DNA of 64,000 bases. Origin: G965215145 sp965215145. GTDB taxonomy: Bacteria; Bacteroidota; Rhodothermia; Rhodothermales; JANQRZ01. A model generated the notes under the pieces. It was not told where the DNA came from. It searched no databases and saw nothing but the letters and a program-made list of their open reading frames with translations. Positions 49,840-58,386 of the stretch are shown piece by piece. A program made the translations under genes and the position numbers. Position 1 is the first letter of the stretch; each line of letters begins with the position of its first letter. The stretch covers positions 496,001-560,000 of the forward strand of contig OZ244038.1 in NCBI GenBank assembly GCA_965215145.1, in the 5' to 3' direction.

Positions 49840-51999
49840 TCACCGGGCGTATCGCTCCACGAACTCGTAGATCCGGAGGAGCCGGTCGAGGCGCTGGTCG
49901 GGGTCGCCGGCGCGGGAGAGGTCGTGGCCGGCGCCGGGGTAGCGGGCGTACTCGACGGGGCGGCCGAGCACCTTCAGGCTGCGGTAGAGCATCTCGCTCT
50001 GGCTCACGCCCGTGCGGAGGTCCTCGGAGGCGTGGATGATGAGGAGCGGCGTCGTGATCCGGTCCACGAACGTCAGCGGCGAGTTCGCCGCGAGGACGGA
50101 GTCGGCCTCGGGCTCCCAGGGGTAGCCGCCGAAGTGGGTCGGCACGAGGCGCCACGCGTTGCCCTCGCCGAGGAACGTCTGGAGGTCGTAGACCCCGCGC
50201 TGCGCCACGGCCGCGCGGAAGCGCTCGGTGTGGGCGGCGATCCAGGCGGTGAGGTAGCCGGCGTAGGAGCCGCCGGTGACGACGAGCCGCTCGGGGTCCG
50301 CCCAGTCCTCGGCGGCGGCTGTGGCGTCGAGCGCGGCGAGGACGTCGGACGCCGGGCCGTGGCCCCAGTCGCGCTCGTTGGCGCGGCGGAAGGCGCGGCC
50401 GTAACCGCCGGAGCCGCGGGGGTTGGCGTAGACGATGCCGTAGCCGCGCGCGGCGAGCATCTGGAACTCGTGCCACATCGTCGCCTCGCCCGGCCCCCAC
50501 ATCGCGCTCGGGCCGCCGTGGATCTGGAGCATCAGCGGGTAGCGCTCGCCCGGCCGCCGCACCGTCGGCTCCATCACGAAGTAGTCCATCTCGACGGCCG
50601 CATCGTCCCCGTCCTCCAGTGGGATGACGCGGGAGAGCACGCGGCGCTCGGGGAGGCTGAGGCGTTTGCCCTCGAGCCACCGGGCGTTGTGGCCGGTGAG
50701 GCGGCGGGGCTCGGCGTTCTCTGCGGCGGCGTACAGCTCGTAGGGGTTCTCGGCCGTCGTCAGCACGAAGATGGCCCCGCGCGGGCCGAGGTCGTAGGCG
50801 CGGACGCCCGCCTCGGGGTCGGTCAGCCGCTCGACCGCGCCACCGTCGAGCGCGACGCGGTACAGGGGGAAGCCGCCGTCGGCCGGAGACACGAAATAGA
50901 GGTGCCGCCCATCGGGCGCGAACCGCACCTGGCTGACGGAGCGGTCGAACCCGTCGGTCAGCCACCTCGCCTGGCCCGATGCGAGGTCGAGCACGCCGAG
51001 CTCCGCCTGCTGGAACCCCAGTTCGTCGAGGCGCCCGCCGAGGAACGCGACCCGCTCCCCATCCGGCGAAGCGGCGGGGTCCCCGAGCGCCCACCCTTCG
51101 AGGTCGAGCAGCGTCTCCGGTTCCTCCCCCGGCCCGATCACGAGCAGGTCCCGGTCGAGGACGCGGTCGGGGTGCTCCGCCGTCACCGGCCGAGCCGCCG
51201 CGATCACCCGGCCGTCGGGCAGCCACGCGGCGTCGCCGTAGCTGTGGTGCCCGCGCGTGAGCGGCTGCGGCTCCGGCATCGCGTCCGGCTCGACCTCGTC
51301 CAGCGGGATCACGTAGAGGTGCTGGAACGAGGGCTCGGGGTCGAGCGCCTGCTCGCCCTGGAAGCTCAGCCGCGTCGTCACCTCGACCGTTGCTCGCTCC
51401 TGGCGGTCGAGGAAGGCGCGGACGGCGTCGAAGCCGCCGTCAGGGTCGGGCTCGGCGTCTTCCGCGACGACGCGGCGGCCGGGGCGCTCGGCGTCCCACG
51501 TCGGCGCTGCGTTTTCCAGTGAGTCCACCGCGCTCATCGGCAGCGAGGAGGCAACGAGAAGACGCCGGCCGTCGGGTGAGAACTGCGGGCTCGTCGCCCC
51601 GTGTGGCAGCGCCGTCACGGTGTAGGGCTCGCCGCCGTCGAGCGGGAGGAGGTGCACCTGCGGCTTGCCGTCCACGGCGCGGACGAACGCGATCCGGTCG
51701 CCGCCGGGGTGCCACACGGGGCTGCTCGCGCTGTGCTCGCCGCGCGTGAGCGGACGCGGCTCGCCGCTCCCGTCGAGGGGGGCGAGCCAGAGGTGCGTCC
51801 GGTAGACGTGGTCGCCGGGCTCGTCCGGGTTCTCGGTCACCCGCTTCACCGTGTAGACCGCGTGCTCCCCCGAGGGTGAGACGGCCACGCCGCCAAGCTG
51901 GCGGATCTGGAAGAGGTCCGTCGGCTGGATGAGGTCCGGCTGCGCAGCGGCCGGGAGGGCGAGAAGAAGCGCGAGGAGGAGAGAGGGGAGACAGCGCAT
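49840..51999 (-). CDS. S9 family peptidase (prolyl oligopeptidase / acylaminoacyl-peptidase type)
   Basis: 719 aa from the ATG at 51999 (MRCLPSLLLALLLALPAAAQ, a good signal peptide). An ATG four codons upstream (52011) is possible but lies very close to the promoter-like box at 52023. The N-terminal two-thirds is a WD/TolB-like propeller (SPSGEHAVYTVKRV, WHPGGDRIAFVR, SPDGRRLLVAS). The C-terminal alpha/beta-hydrolase domain has triad Ser578 (GGSYAGY), Asp660 (HASEDLRTG) and His692 (GAGHDLS). Exported peptidase that likely trims peptides in the periplasm. Immediately downstream of the FG-GAP gene, beyond a terminator-like hairpin. Confidence 0.95.
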   Translation of the reverse strand: MRCLPSLLLALLLALPAAAQPDLIQPTDLFQIRQLGGVAVSPSGEHAVYTVKRVTENPDEPGDHVYRTHLWLAPLDGSGEPRPLTRGEHSASSPVWHPGGDRIAFVRAVDGKPQVHLLPLDGGEPYTVTALPHGATSPQFSPDGRRLLVASSLPMSAVDSLENAAPTWDAERPGRRVVAEDAEPDPDGGFDAVRAFLDRQERATVEVTTRLSFQGEQALDPEPSFQHLYVIPLDEVEPDAMPEPQPLTRGHHSYGDAAWLPDGRVIAAARPVTAEHPDRVLDRDLLVIGPGEEPETLLDLEGWALGDPAASPDGERVAFLGGRLDELGFQQAELGVLDLASGQARWLTDGFDRSVSQVRFAPDGRHLYFVSPADGGFPLYRVALDGGAVERLTDPEAGVRAYDLGPRGAIFVLTTAENPYELYAAAENAEPRRLTGHNARWLEGKRLSLPERRVLSRVIPLEDGDDAAVEMDYFVMEPTVRRPGERYPLMLQIHGGPSAMWGPGEATMWHEFQMLAARGYGIVYANPRGSGGYGRAFRRANERDWGHGPASDVLAALDATAAAEDWADPERLVVTGGSYAGYLTAWIAAHTERFRAAVAQRGVYDLQTFLGEGNAWRLVPTHFGGYPWEPEADSVLAANSPLTFVDRITTPLLIIHASEDLRTGVSQSEMLYRSLKVLGRPVEYARYPGAGHDLSRAGDPDQRLDRLLRIYEFVERYAR

Positions 52000-52022
52000 C
52001 GGCGGGGGCATGGGAGGCGCGC

Positions 52023-52029
52023 GAAGATA
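52023..52029 (-). promoter_or_regulatory. Putative -7 box (TATCTTC) of the S9 peptidase gene
   Basis: Minus-strand TTATCTTC, 12 bases from one candidate ATG (52011) and 24 from the other (51999), which favours the second start. Confidence 0.45.
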
Positions 52030-52041
52030 AGCGGCACACGC

Positions 52042-52077
52042 GAGGCGCCCCCGCCGCCGGAGTAGCAGGGGCGCCTC
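52042..52077 (-). terminator. Hairpin downstream of the first FG-GAP gene
   Basis: Perfect 10-bp stem GAGGCGCCCC / GGGGCGCCTC with a 16-base loop, 24 bases beyond the stop codon of the FG-GAP gene (minus strand). Strong stem but no U-tract, so termination is inferred from position. The right arm is also conserved downstream of the second FG-GAP gene near 55686. Confidence 0.5.
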
Positions 52078-52100
52078 GATGCTTCCCTATGAGGGCCGGG

Positions 52101-55100
52101 CTAGCGGAGCAGCGTCAGCCGCCCCGTCCGCACCGCCCCGCCCACCTCCAGCCGCCAGAGGTAGACCCCCGCCGCCAGCCCAGAGCCGTCGAGCACCGCC
52201 GCGTGCTGCCCCGCCTCAGCGGCGCCGTCGACGAGGACGGCGACTTCGCGGCCGAGCGCGTCGTAGACGACGAGCCGCACCGATCCCGCCTCTTCCAGGG
52301 CGAACCGGAGCGTGACTTGGCTCCGGAACGGGTTCGGGAACGCCTGCACCGCGTCGGGCGCGACGTCCGCTCTGAGCGCGGGCGCCTCGGCCGTCGACGC
52401 CCACGGCGTCACTGCGGTCACCGGCCACGTCGCCGGAGTACCAGGAGCGCGGGCCGCGATGGAGCCCGTGATGACGAGGGTGAAACATGCCTCGTCGGTC
52501 GTGCCCGTCGGGAAGGTCCCCACGCGGAGGCAGTAGTCGTACGCCCCGGCCGGCGCGTTCATCGGGACGCCCTGCGTGTACGTCCCGGCGAACGCGCCGG
52601 CCGGCAGCGTCCCCGAGACGATGAGGCCCTGCGCCACCGTGCCGCCGCCGACCCCGGCGGTGTAGTAGAGGTCGCCCGTGACGGGGGCGGCGCTGTTGTT
52701 CGTGATCGTGTAGGAGAACGCCACCGAGCCGCCCGGTGCGACGGTCAGCGAGGTCGTCGCCTGCGCCGTGAGGTCAACGGCGGCCGGAGGGGCACCGCCG
52801 CCGCTGAAGAGGTAGGCCCGCCCGGCGTCGGTGGGGGCAGCCTTGGGGTCCTCAGTGTAGGCGCCGATGAGGAAGTCGCCCCGCTCGTCCCCGTCGGTGT
52901 CGAGCAGGCCGGCTACGGACCAGCCGAACCGGCCGTCCTGTTCCTCGTTGGGCGACGAGAAGGCGCCAGTAAGGACGCCCGTGGCGCCGGAAAAGAGGTA
53001 GGCCCGGCCGGCATCGTCGGGCGCGCTACCGGGGTCCTCACCCCAGGCGCCGACTAGCAGGTCCACCCGCCCATCGCCTGTAACGTCGGGGACCCCGGCG
53101 ACGGCGTTGCCGAATCGGCCCCCGACCTCCTCATTCGGCGAGGCGAGGATGCGGAGCACGGTGCCCGTGGCGCCCGAGAAGAGGTAGGCCCGCCCGGCGT
53201 CCTCCAGCGAGGAGTCTAGCTCCTCCTGTGCTGCCCCCACGAGGAGGTCGCCGCGGCCGTCGCCGTCCACGTCCTCCACCCCGGCGACGGCGTTGCCGAA
53301 CCGGCCGTCCACCCGGCGGTTCGGGGAGATGAGGCTATGGAGGAGCGCGCCCGTGGCGCCCGAGAAGAGATACGCCCGGCCGGCTCGCAGGGTCGGGAAC
53401 ACGTCCTCGTTCGCCACCCCCACGAGGAGGTCGCCGCGTCCGTCGCCGTCGGCGTCGGGTACGCCGGAGACCTCGCGCCCGAAGGCACTGCCCCGCTGCT
53501 CTCGCGGGGAGGCGAGGGTGCGAAGGAGCGCGCCCGTGGCGCCCGAGAAGAGATACGCCCGGCCGGCATCCGTGGGGCTGGACCCGGGGTCTTCGCTTCG
53601 CGCGCCGACGAGGAGGTCGCCGCGGCCGTCGCCGTCCACGTCCGCCACCCCGGATACGTCGGAGCCGAAGCGGCCATCAGCCTCTGCGTTCGGGGAGGTG
53701 AGGGTGTGCAGGAGCGCGCCCGTAGCGCCTGAGAAGAGATACGCCCGCCCAGCGTCGAGTGCGAGCGCTGCCCCCTCCCCCTCGCGGGGGGCGCCGACGA
53801 GGAGGTCGCCGTGTCCGTCGCCATCCGCATCCGGTACGCCGGATACCGCGAGCCCGAATCGGCCCGCCGTCTCCTCGTTCGGCGAGGCGAGCGTGAAGAG
53901 GGTGTCGCCTGCGGCGTCGAAGAGGTAGGCCCGTCCGGCCGCGAGCGGGGAGTTGCCGGGAGCCTCGAGGTCCGCCCCGACGAGGAGGTCCGCGCGGCCG
54001 TCCCCGTCCGTGTCGGGGACAGCGGAGAGGTCGAAGCCGAAGGCGCCGTTTTCCTGCTCGTTCGGGGAGGCCAGGGGTATTGGGAGCAGCGGCGGGAGCG
54101 GAGCGCTCGCGCCGGAGAAGAGGTAGGCCCGGCCCGCGTTGTCGGGCGCGGCGCCGGGGTCCTCTTGCCACGCCCCGACGAGGAGGTCGCCGCGGCCGTC
54201 GCCGTCCACGTCCGCCACCCCAGCGGCGGCGTTGCCGAAGCGCCCGCGGAACTCGCCATTGGGGGACCGGAGCTCAAAGAGGAGTGCCCCGCTGGCGCCG
54301 CTGAAGAGGTAGGCCCGGCCTGCATCCGTGGGGCTCCCCGCGGGGTTCTCCAGGCTCGCGCCGATGAGGAGGTCCCCGGCCCCGTCGCCGTCGGCGTCCG
54401 GCACCCCCGCCACAGACGAACCGAAAACGCCAAACGCCTCCGCGTTCGGTGAGGTGAGTTCGGAGAGGAGTGCCCCGGTGGCGCCACTGAAGAGGTAGGC
54501 CCGCCCGGACTCGGGGGGCGCCCCGTCAGGGTCCTCGAACGGTGCCCCGACGAGGAGGTCGCCGCGGCCGTCGCCATCGGCGTCTGGCACCCCCGCCACG
54601 GAGAAGCCGAAGCTCCCCTCGGTCTCCTCATCGGGCGAGGGGAGCTCGAAGAGAAGAGTCCCGGTGGCGCCGCTGAAGAGGTAGGCCCGCCCGGCGTCCT
54701 TCGGGGAGGCGCCGGGGGCCTCGTCCTTCGCGCCGACGAGGAGGTCGCCGCGGCCGTCGCCATCGGCGTCTGGCACCCCCACCACGGAGAAGCCGAACTC
54801 GCCCCCCCCCTGCTCGTTGGGCGAGTCGAGTTCAGCGAGGAGCATGCCCGTGGTGCCGCTGAAGAGGTACACCCGCCCAGCCCCGAATGGAGCGGCGCCG
54901 GGGTCCTCGTCCGGTGCCCCAATGAGAAGGTCGCCGAAGCCGTCACCGTCGGCGTCGGGGACCCCCGCCACAGAGAAGCCGAAGTGGCCGTCGAACTCTG
55001 CGTTGGGGGAGCCGAAGGAATGGAGGAGCGCGCCGGTGGCGCCGCTAAAGAGGTGGACGGCCCCGGCGTCGAACGAGCCCGCGCCGGGGTCCTCACGGTC

Positions 55101-55508
55101 GGCTCCGACGAGGAGGTCGCCGCGTCCGTCGCCGTCGGCGTCCGGCACCCCTGCAACGCTCCCGCCGAAGTTGCCGGCAAAGTCGGGGTTGGGCGAGGCG
55201 AGGGTCTGGAGAAGCTCTCCCGTGGCGCCGCTGTAGAGGTGAGCCCGCCCGCCGCCGGACTCGAGCGGCGCCCCGACGAGGAGGTCGCCGGCCCCGTCAC
55301 CGTCGGCGTCGGGAACCCCCGCCACGGAGGTGCCGAAGCGCACGCCCTCCTGCTCGTCCGGGGAGGCGAGGGTCTCCAAGAGGTCCTGCGCTGCCACCGC
55401 CGGGACCAGCAGGAGCACCGCTGCGAGCACGGCCGTGATGGCCCCCAACCACCTCGGCAGGAAGGCCGGGGCGGCAGGGCTCGTTGAAGAGATGGAGGGG
55501 CGCCGCAT
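52101..55508 (-). CDS. Secreted FG-GAP double beta-propeller protein with T9SS sorting domain (copy 1)
   Basis: 1135 aa. Signal peptide ends near AVAAQ. Fourteen FG-GAP blades of about 66 residues follow, each with a FGxSVAGVPDxDGDGxGDLL core whose DxDGDG forms a Ca-binding loop, then DAGRAYLFSGATGxLL. A linker (SAPLPPLLPIPLASPNEQ) after blade 7 splits them 7+7. A CARDB/DUF11-like module (TTSLTVAPGGSVAFSYTI) and a T9SS type A tail (AFPNPFRSQVTLRF, VYDALGREVAVLVDG, GVYLWRLEVGG) finish the protein. Seven-bladed FG-GAP propellers resemble integrin-alpha heads; adhesion is plausible, not shown. Paralogue of the gene at 55720-58969. Confidence 0.94.
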   Translation of the reverse strand: MRRPSISSTSPAAPAFLPRWLGAITAVLAAVLLLVPAVAAQDLLETLASPDEQEGVRFGTSVAGVPDADGDGAGDLLVGAPLESGGGRAHLYSGATGELLQTLASPNPDFAGNFGGSVAGVPDADGDGRGDLLVGADREDPGAGSFDAGAVHLFSGATGALLHSFGSPNAEFDGHFGFSVAGVPDADGDGFGDLLIGAPDEDPGAAPFGAGRVYLFSGTTGMLLAELDSPNEQGGGEFGFSVVGVPDADGDGRGDLLVGAKDEAPGASPKDAGRAYLFSGATGTLLFELPSPDEETEGSFGFSVAGVPDADGDGRGDLLVGAPFEDPDGAPPESGRAYLFSGATGALLSELTSPNAEAFGVFGSSVAGVPDADGDGAGDLLIGASLENPAGSPTDAGRAYLFSGASGALLFELRSPNGEFRGRFGNAAAGVADVDGDGRGDLLVGAWQEDPGAAPDNAGRAYLFSGASAPLPPLLPIPLASPNEQENGAFGFDLSAVPDTDGDGRADLLVGADLEAPGNSPLAAGRAYLFDAAGDTLFTLASPNEETAGRFGLAVSGVPDADGDGHGDLLVGAPREGEGAALALDAGRAYLFSGATGALLHTLTSPNAEADGRFGSDVSGVADVDGDGRGDLLVGARSEDPGSSPTDAGRAYLFSGATGALLRTLASPREQRGSAFGREVSGVPDADGDGRGDLLVGVANEDVFPTLRAGRAYLFSGATGALLHSLISPNRRVDGRFGNAVAGVEDVDGDGRGDLLVGAAQEELDSSLEDAGRAYLFSGATGTVLRILASPNEEVGGRFGNAVAGVPDVTGDGRVDLLVGAWGEDPGSAPDDAGRAYLFSGATGVLTGAFSSPNEEQDGRFGWSVAGLLDTDGDERGDFLIGAYTEDPKAAPTDAGRAYLFSGGGAPPAAVDLTAQATTSLTVAPGGSVAFSYTITNNSAAPVTGDLYYTAGVGGGTVAQGLIVSGTLPAGAFAGTYTQGVPMNAPAGAYDYCLRVGTFPTGTTDEACFTLVITGSIAARAPGTPATWPVTAVTPWASTAEAPALRADVAPDAVQAFPNPFRSQVTLRFALEEAGSVRLVVYDALGREVAVLVDGAAEAGQHAAVLDGSGLAAGVYLWRLEVGGAVRTGRLTLLR

Positions 55509-55542
55509 AGCTATGGGGGGGACTGTGAACGAGACTGACAGC

Positions 55543-55550
55543 GTAAGGTA
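55543..55550 (-). promoter_or_regulatory. Putative -7 box (TACCTTAC) of FG-GAP copy 1
   Basis: Minus-strand TACCTTAC, 35 bases upstream of the ATG at 55508, at the same distance as the TATGTTGG box of copy 2 (59003). Confidence 0.4.
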
Positions 55551-55608
55551 TGGTGCTCGACATGCGCCTTTGGCACATTCTAACCACGTCGCGGCCTACT
55601 CACCGTCC

Positions 55609-55671
55609 CTAGAAATGCCGGAACCCGTCAGCCTTCAGGAGCATGTCGTACCCGTCGGCGAAGGCATCCCC
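55609..55671 (-). pseudogene. Remnant of the 3' end of thiL
   Basis: Minus strand encodes DGYDMLLKADGFRHF followed by TAG, matching the thiL C-terminus DGQDVPLEAEGFRHF plus TAG (59069 onward). DNA similarity continues past the stop: TAAC..GTCG..GGCCT.CTC occurs in both places between this end and the FG-GAP promoter. It is too short to be a gene; it marks the breakpoint of a tandem duplication that copied the FG-GAP gene together with the end of thiL. Confidence 0.75.
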
Positions 55672-55719
55672 GCCAGCCGTAGCCAACGGGGGCGCCTCGT
55701 TGCCTCTCGCTTGGGCCGC

Positions 55720-58386
55720 CTAGCGGAGCAGCGTCAGCCGCCCCGTCTGTACCTGCCCGCCGGCTTCGAGCCGCCAGAGGTAGACCCCCGCCGCCAGCCC
55801 CGAGCCGTCGAAGGCCGCCGCGTGCTGGCCCGCCTCGACGGCACCATCCACGAGGACGGCGACCTCGCGGCCGAGCGCGTCGTAGACCGCCAGCCGCACG
55901 GGCCCCGCCTCCTCCAGCGCGAACCGCAGCGTGGCCCGGCTCCGGAACGGGTTCGGGTACGCCTGCACCGCGCCCGGCTCAACGTTGGCTGCGAAGGCAG
56001 GCGCGCTGGCCTCCGACGCCCACGGTGTCACGGCCGTGACGGGCCACGCCGCCGGAGCGCCCAAGACGCGGGCCGCCGCGGTGGAGCCGGTGACGACGAG
56101 GGTGAAGCATTCCTCATCGGTCGTGCCCGTGGGGAAGGTCCCCACACTGAGGCAGTAGTCGTACGTCCCGGCCGGCGCCGTCGCCGGGATCTCCTGGATG
56201 TACCTCTCCGTCGTCGCTTGCCCGGCGGGAAGCGTGCCAGAGACGACGAGCCCCTGCGCCACCGTACCACCCCCGAGCCGGGCCGTGTAGTAGAGGTCGC
56301 CGCTGATGGCGCCGTCGGTGTTGTTCTGGACAGTGTAGAAGAACACGACCGAGCCGCCGGGCGCCACCGTGAGCGACGTCGAGTTCGTCACCGTGAGGCC
56401 GATGGGCGGGGGGAGCATGCCGGCCGTGCCACTGAAGATGTAGGCGCGGCCGGCATTGAACGGGCTCCCCCCGGGGTCCTCCTTCGTCGCGCCTACGGCG
56501 AGGTCGCCGCGGCCGTCGCCGTCGAGGTCCGGGAGGCCGGCTACCCCCCAGCCAAACTGGCCACCTTCCTCCTCGTTGGGTGAGGTGAACCCACCAATGA
56601 ACGCGCCCGTTTGGCCATTGAAGAGGTGCGCCCGACCCGCGTCGCTGTACCGCGCGTCGGCGTCCTCGAAGGGCGCGCCGACGAAGACCTCGCCGCGGCC
56701 GTCGCCCGTGGCGTCGGGCACGCCAGCCACGCTCCGCCCGAACCGGCCGTCTTCCTCCTCAGTTGGCGAGACGAGCGTCTGCACAAGCATGCCCGTCTGG
56801 CCATCGAAGAGGTAGGCCCGCCCGGCGTCGGCGGGCGTTGTGCCGGGATCCTCGCGGGGGGCGCCGACGAGGAGGTCCGCGCGGCCGTCACCGGTGGCGT
56901 CGGGGACGCCATCAACATCGAAGCCGAAGCGCCCCGCGCTCTCGGGGTTGGGCGAGGCGAGCGTGTGGAGGAAGGCGCCCGCCGCGCCGCTGAAGAGATA
57001 GGCCCGGCCGGCGTCCGAGGCGCCCGCGGACTCACTCTGCGCTCCGACGAAGAGATCGCCGCGGCCGTCGCCGTTGGTATCCCCGGTGCCAGCCACGGCG
57101 TATCCGAAGAACCCGCTTCCCTCGGGGTTAGGCGAGGAGAGCGTGCGGAGGAGCGCGCCCGTCGCGCCGCTGAAGAGGTAGGCCCGACCGGCGTTCGTGG
57201 GGCCTCCCCCGGCCTCCTCGCGGTAGGCCCCGACGAGGAGGTCGCCGCGGCCGTCGCCGTCGGCGTCGGGTACCCCCGCCACGGACCACCCGAAGCGGCC
57301 GTCGTCCTGCGCGTTCGGGGAGGTGAGCGTGCGAAGGAGGGCCCCTGTGGCGCCGGAGAAGAGGTAGGCGCGGCCCGCGTCGAAAGCGAGGGCGGTGTTA
57401 TCCCCCTCGAAGGGAGCGCCGACGAGGAGGTCGCCGAAGCCGTCGCCGTCGGCGTCGGGTACCCCCGCCACGCTGCGGCCGAAGCGGCCGAGGAGCTCCG
57501 AGTTGGGGGAGGTGAGTTCGAGGAGGGTGAAGCCGCTGGCGCTGAAGAGGTGGACCTGGCCGGCGTCCACCGGGCCACCAGCGGGGGCCTCGAAGGGGGC
57601 GCCGACGAGGAGGTCCGCTAGGCCGTCGCCATCGGTGTCGGGAACGGCGCCGAGGGCGAAGCCGAAGTCACCCTCGGCCTCCTCGCTAGGGGAACCGAGC
57701 GTGAGCGACAGGTCAGGCGGCTGCGGGGCGCCGCTAAAGAGGTACGCCAAACCAACATCAGCGAAGATGCTGGCGTCCTCGTTGGGGGCGCCGACGAGGA
57801 GGTCGCCGCGGCCGTCCCCATTGGCGTCCGGCACCCCCGCCACCGAGGAACCGAACCGGGCATCCTGCTCCTCGTCACCTGACCGAAGCTCGAAGAGGAG
57901 CGCGCCGGTAGCTCCACTGAAGAGGTAGGCCCGCCCGGCATCGAAAGGGGCCCCGCCAGCATCCTCGTTCGGGGCGCCGACGAGGAGGTCGCCGCGGCCG
58001 TCGCCGTCGGCGTCGGGCACCCCGTCCACGCTCGACCCAAAGTAGCCTTGGCGCTGCTCGTTGGGGGAAGCGAGCTCGTGGAGGAGAGAGCCAGTGGCCC
58101 CGCTGAAGAGGTACGCGCGACCGGCACCGATGGGGCTCGCGCCTGGCCTATCACCTCTCGCCCCGATGAGGAGATCTCCTCGGCCGTCACCATCGGCGTC
58201 CGGCACGCCTGCCACCGAGGAACCGAAGGCGAAGCCTGATTCCTCGTTGGGGGACACGAGCGCCCGAATGAGGACTCCAGTAGCGCCGCTGTACAGGTAG
58301 ACGCGTCCGGCACCCCCCAGGACGGTAAGGTTGTTCTCTCGGTCTGCTCCGATAAGAAGATCTCCGAAGCCGTCACCGTCAACGTT
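55720..58386 (-). CDS. FG-GAP double beta-propeller protein with T9SS sorting domain (copy 2), main portion after a frameshift
   Basis: Continues the protein begun at 58969 after a one-base shift near 58385. It holds blades 3 to 13 of the FG-GAP repeat (e.g. AFGSSVAGVPDADGDGRGDLL), with the linker APQPPDLSLTLGSPSEE between blades 6 and 7, then the SLTVAPGGSVVFFYTV module and a T9SS type A tail (AYPNPFRSRATLRF, VYDALGREVAVLVDG, GVYLWRLEAGG) nearly identical to copy 1. Total protein without the shift would be about 1082 aa. The first propeller has one blade fewer than copy 1 (6+7 against 7+7). Whether the shift is real, an assembly error or a switch state is open. Confidence 0.88.
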   Translation of the reverse strand, partial: NVDGDGFGDLLIGADRENNLTVLGGAGRVYLYSGATGVLIRALVSPNEESGFAFGSSVAGVPDADGDGRGDLLIGARGDRPGASPIGAGRAYLFSGATGSLLHELASPNEQRQGYFGSSVDGVPDADGDGRGDLLVGAPNEDAGGAPFDAGRAYLFSGATGALLFELRSGDEEQDARFGSSVAGVPDANGDGRGDLLVGAPNEDASIFADVGLAYLFSGAPQPPDLSLTLGSPSEEAEGDFGFALGAVPDTDGDGLADLLVGAPFEAPAGGPVDAGQVHLFSASGFTLLELTSPNSELLGRFGRSVAGVPDADGDGFGDLLVGAPFEGDNTALAFDAGRAYLFSGATGALLRTLTSPNAQDDGRFGWSVAGVPDADGDGRGDLLVGAYREEAGGGPTNAGRAYLFSGATGALLRTLSSPNPEGSGFFGYAVAGTGDTNGDGRGDLFVGAQSESAGASDAGRAYLFSGAAGAFLHTLASPNPESAGRFGFDVDGVPDATGDGRADLLVGAPREDPGTTPADAGRAYLFDGQTGMLVQTLVSPTEEEDGRFGRSVAGVPDATGDGRGEVFVGAPFEDADARYSDAGRAHLFNGQTGAFIGGFTSPNEEEGGQFGWGVAGLPDLDGDGRGDLAVGATKEDPGGSPFNAGRAYIFSGTAGMLPPPIGLTVTNSTSLTVAPGGSVVFFYTVQNNTDGAISGDLYYTARLGGGTVAQGLVVSGTLPAGQATTERYIQEIPATAPAGTYDYCLSVGTFPTGTTDEECFTLVVTGSTAAARVLGAPAAWPVTAVTPWASEASAPAFAANVEPGAVQAYPNPFRSRATLRFALEEAGPVRLAVYDALGREVAVLVDGAVEAGQHAAAFDGSGLAAGVYLWRLEAGGQVQTGRLTLLR

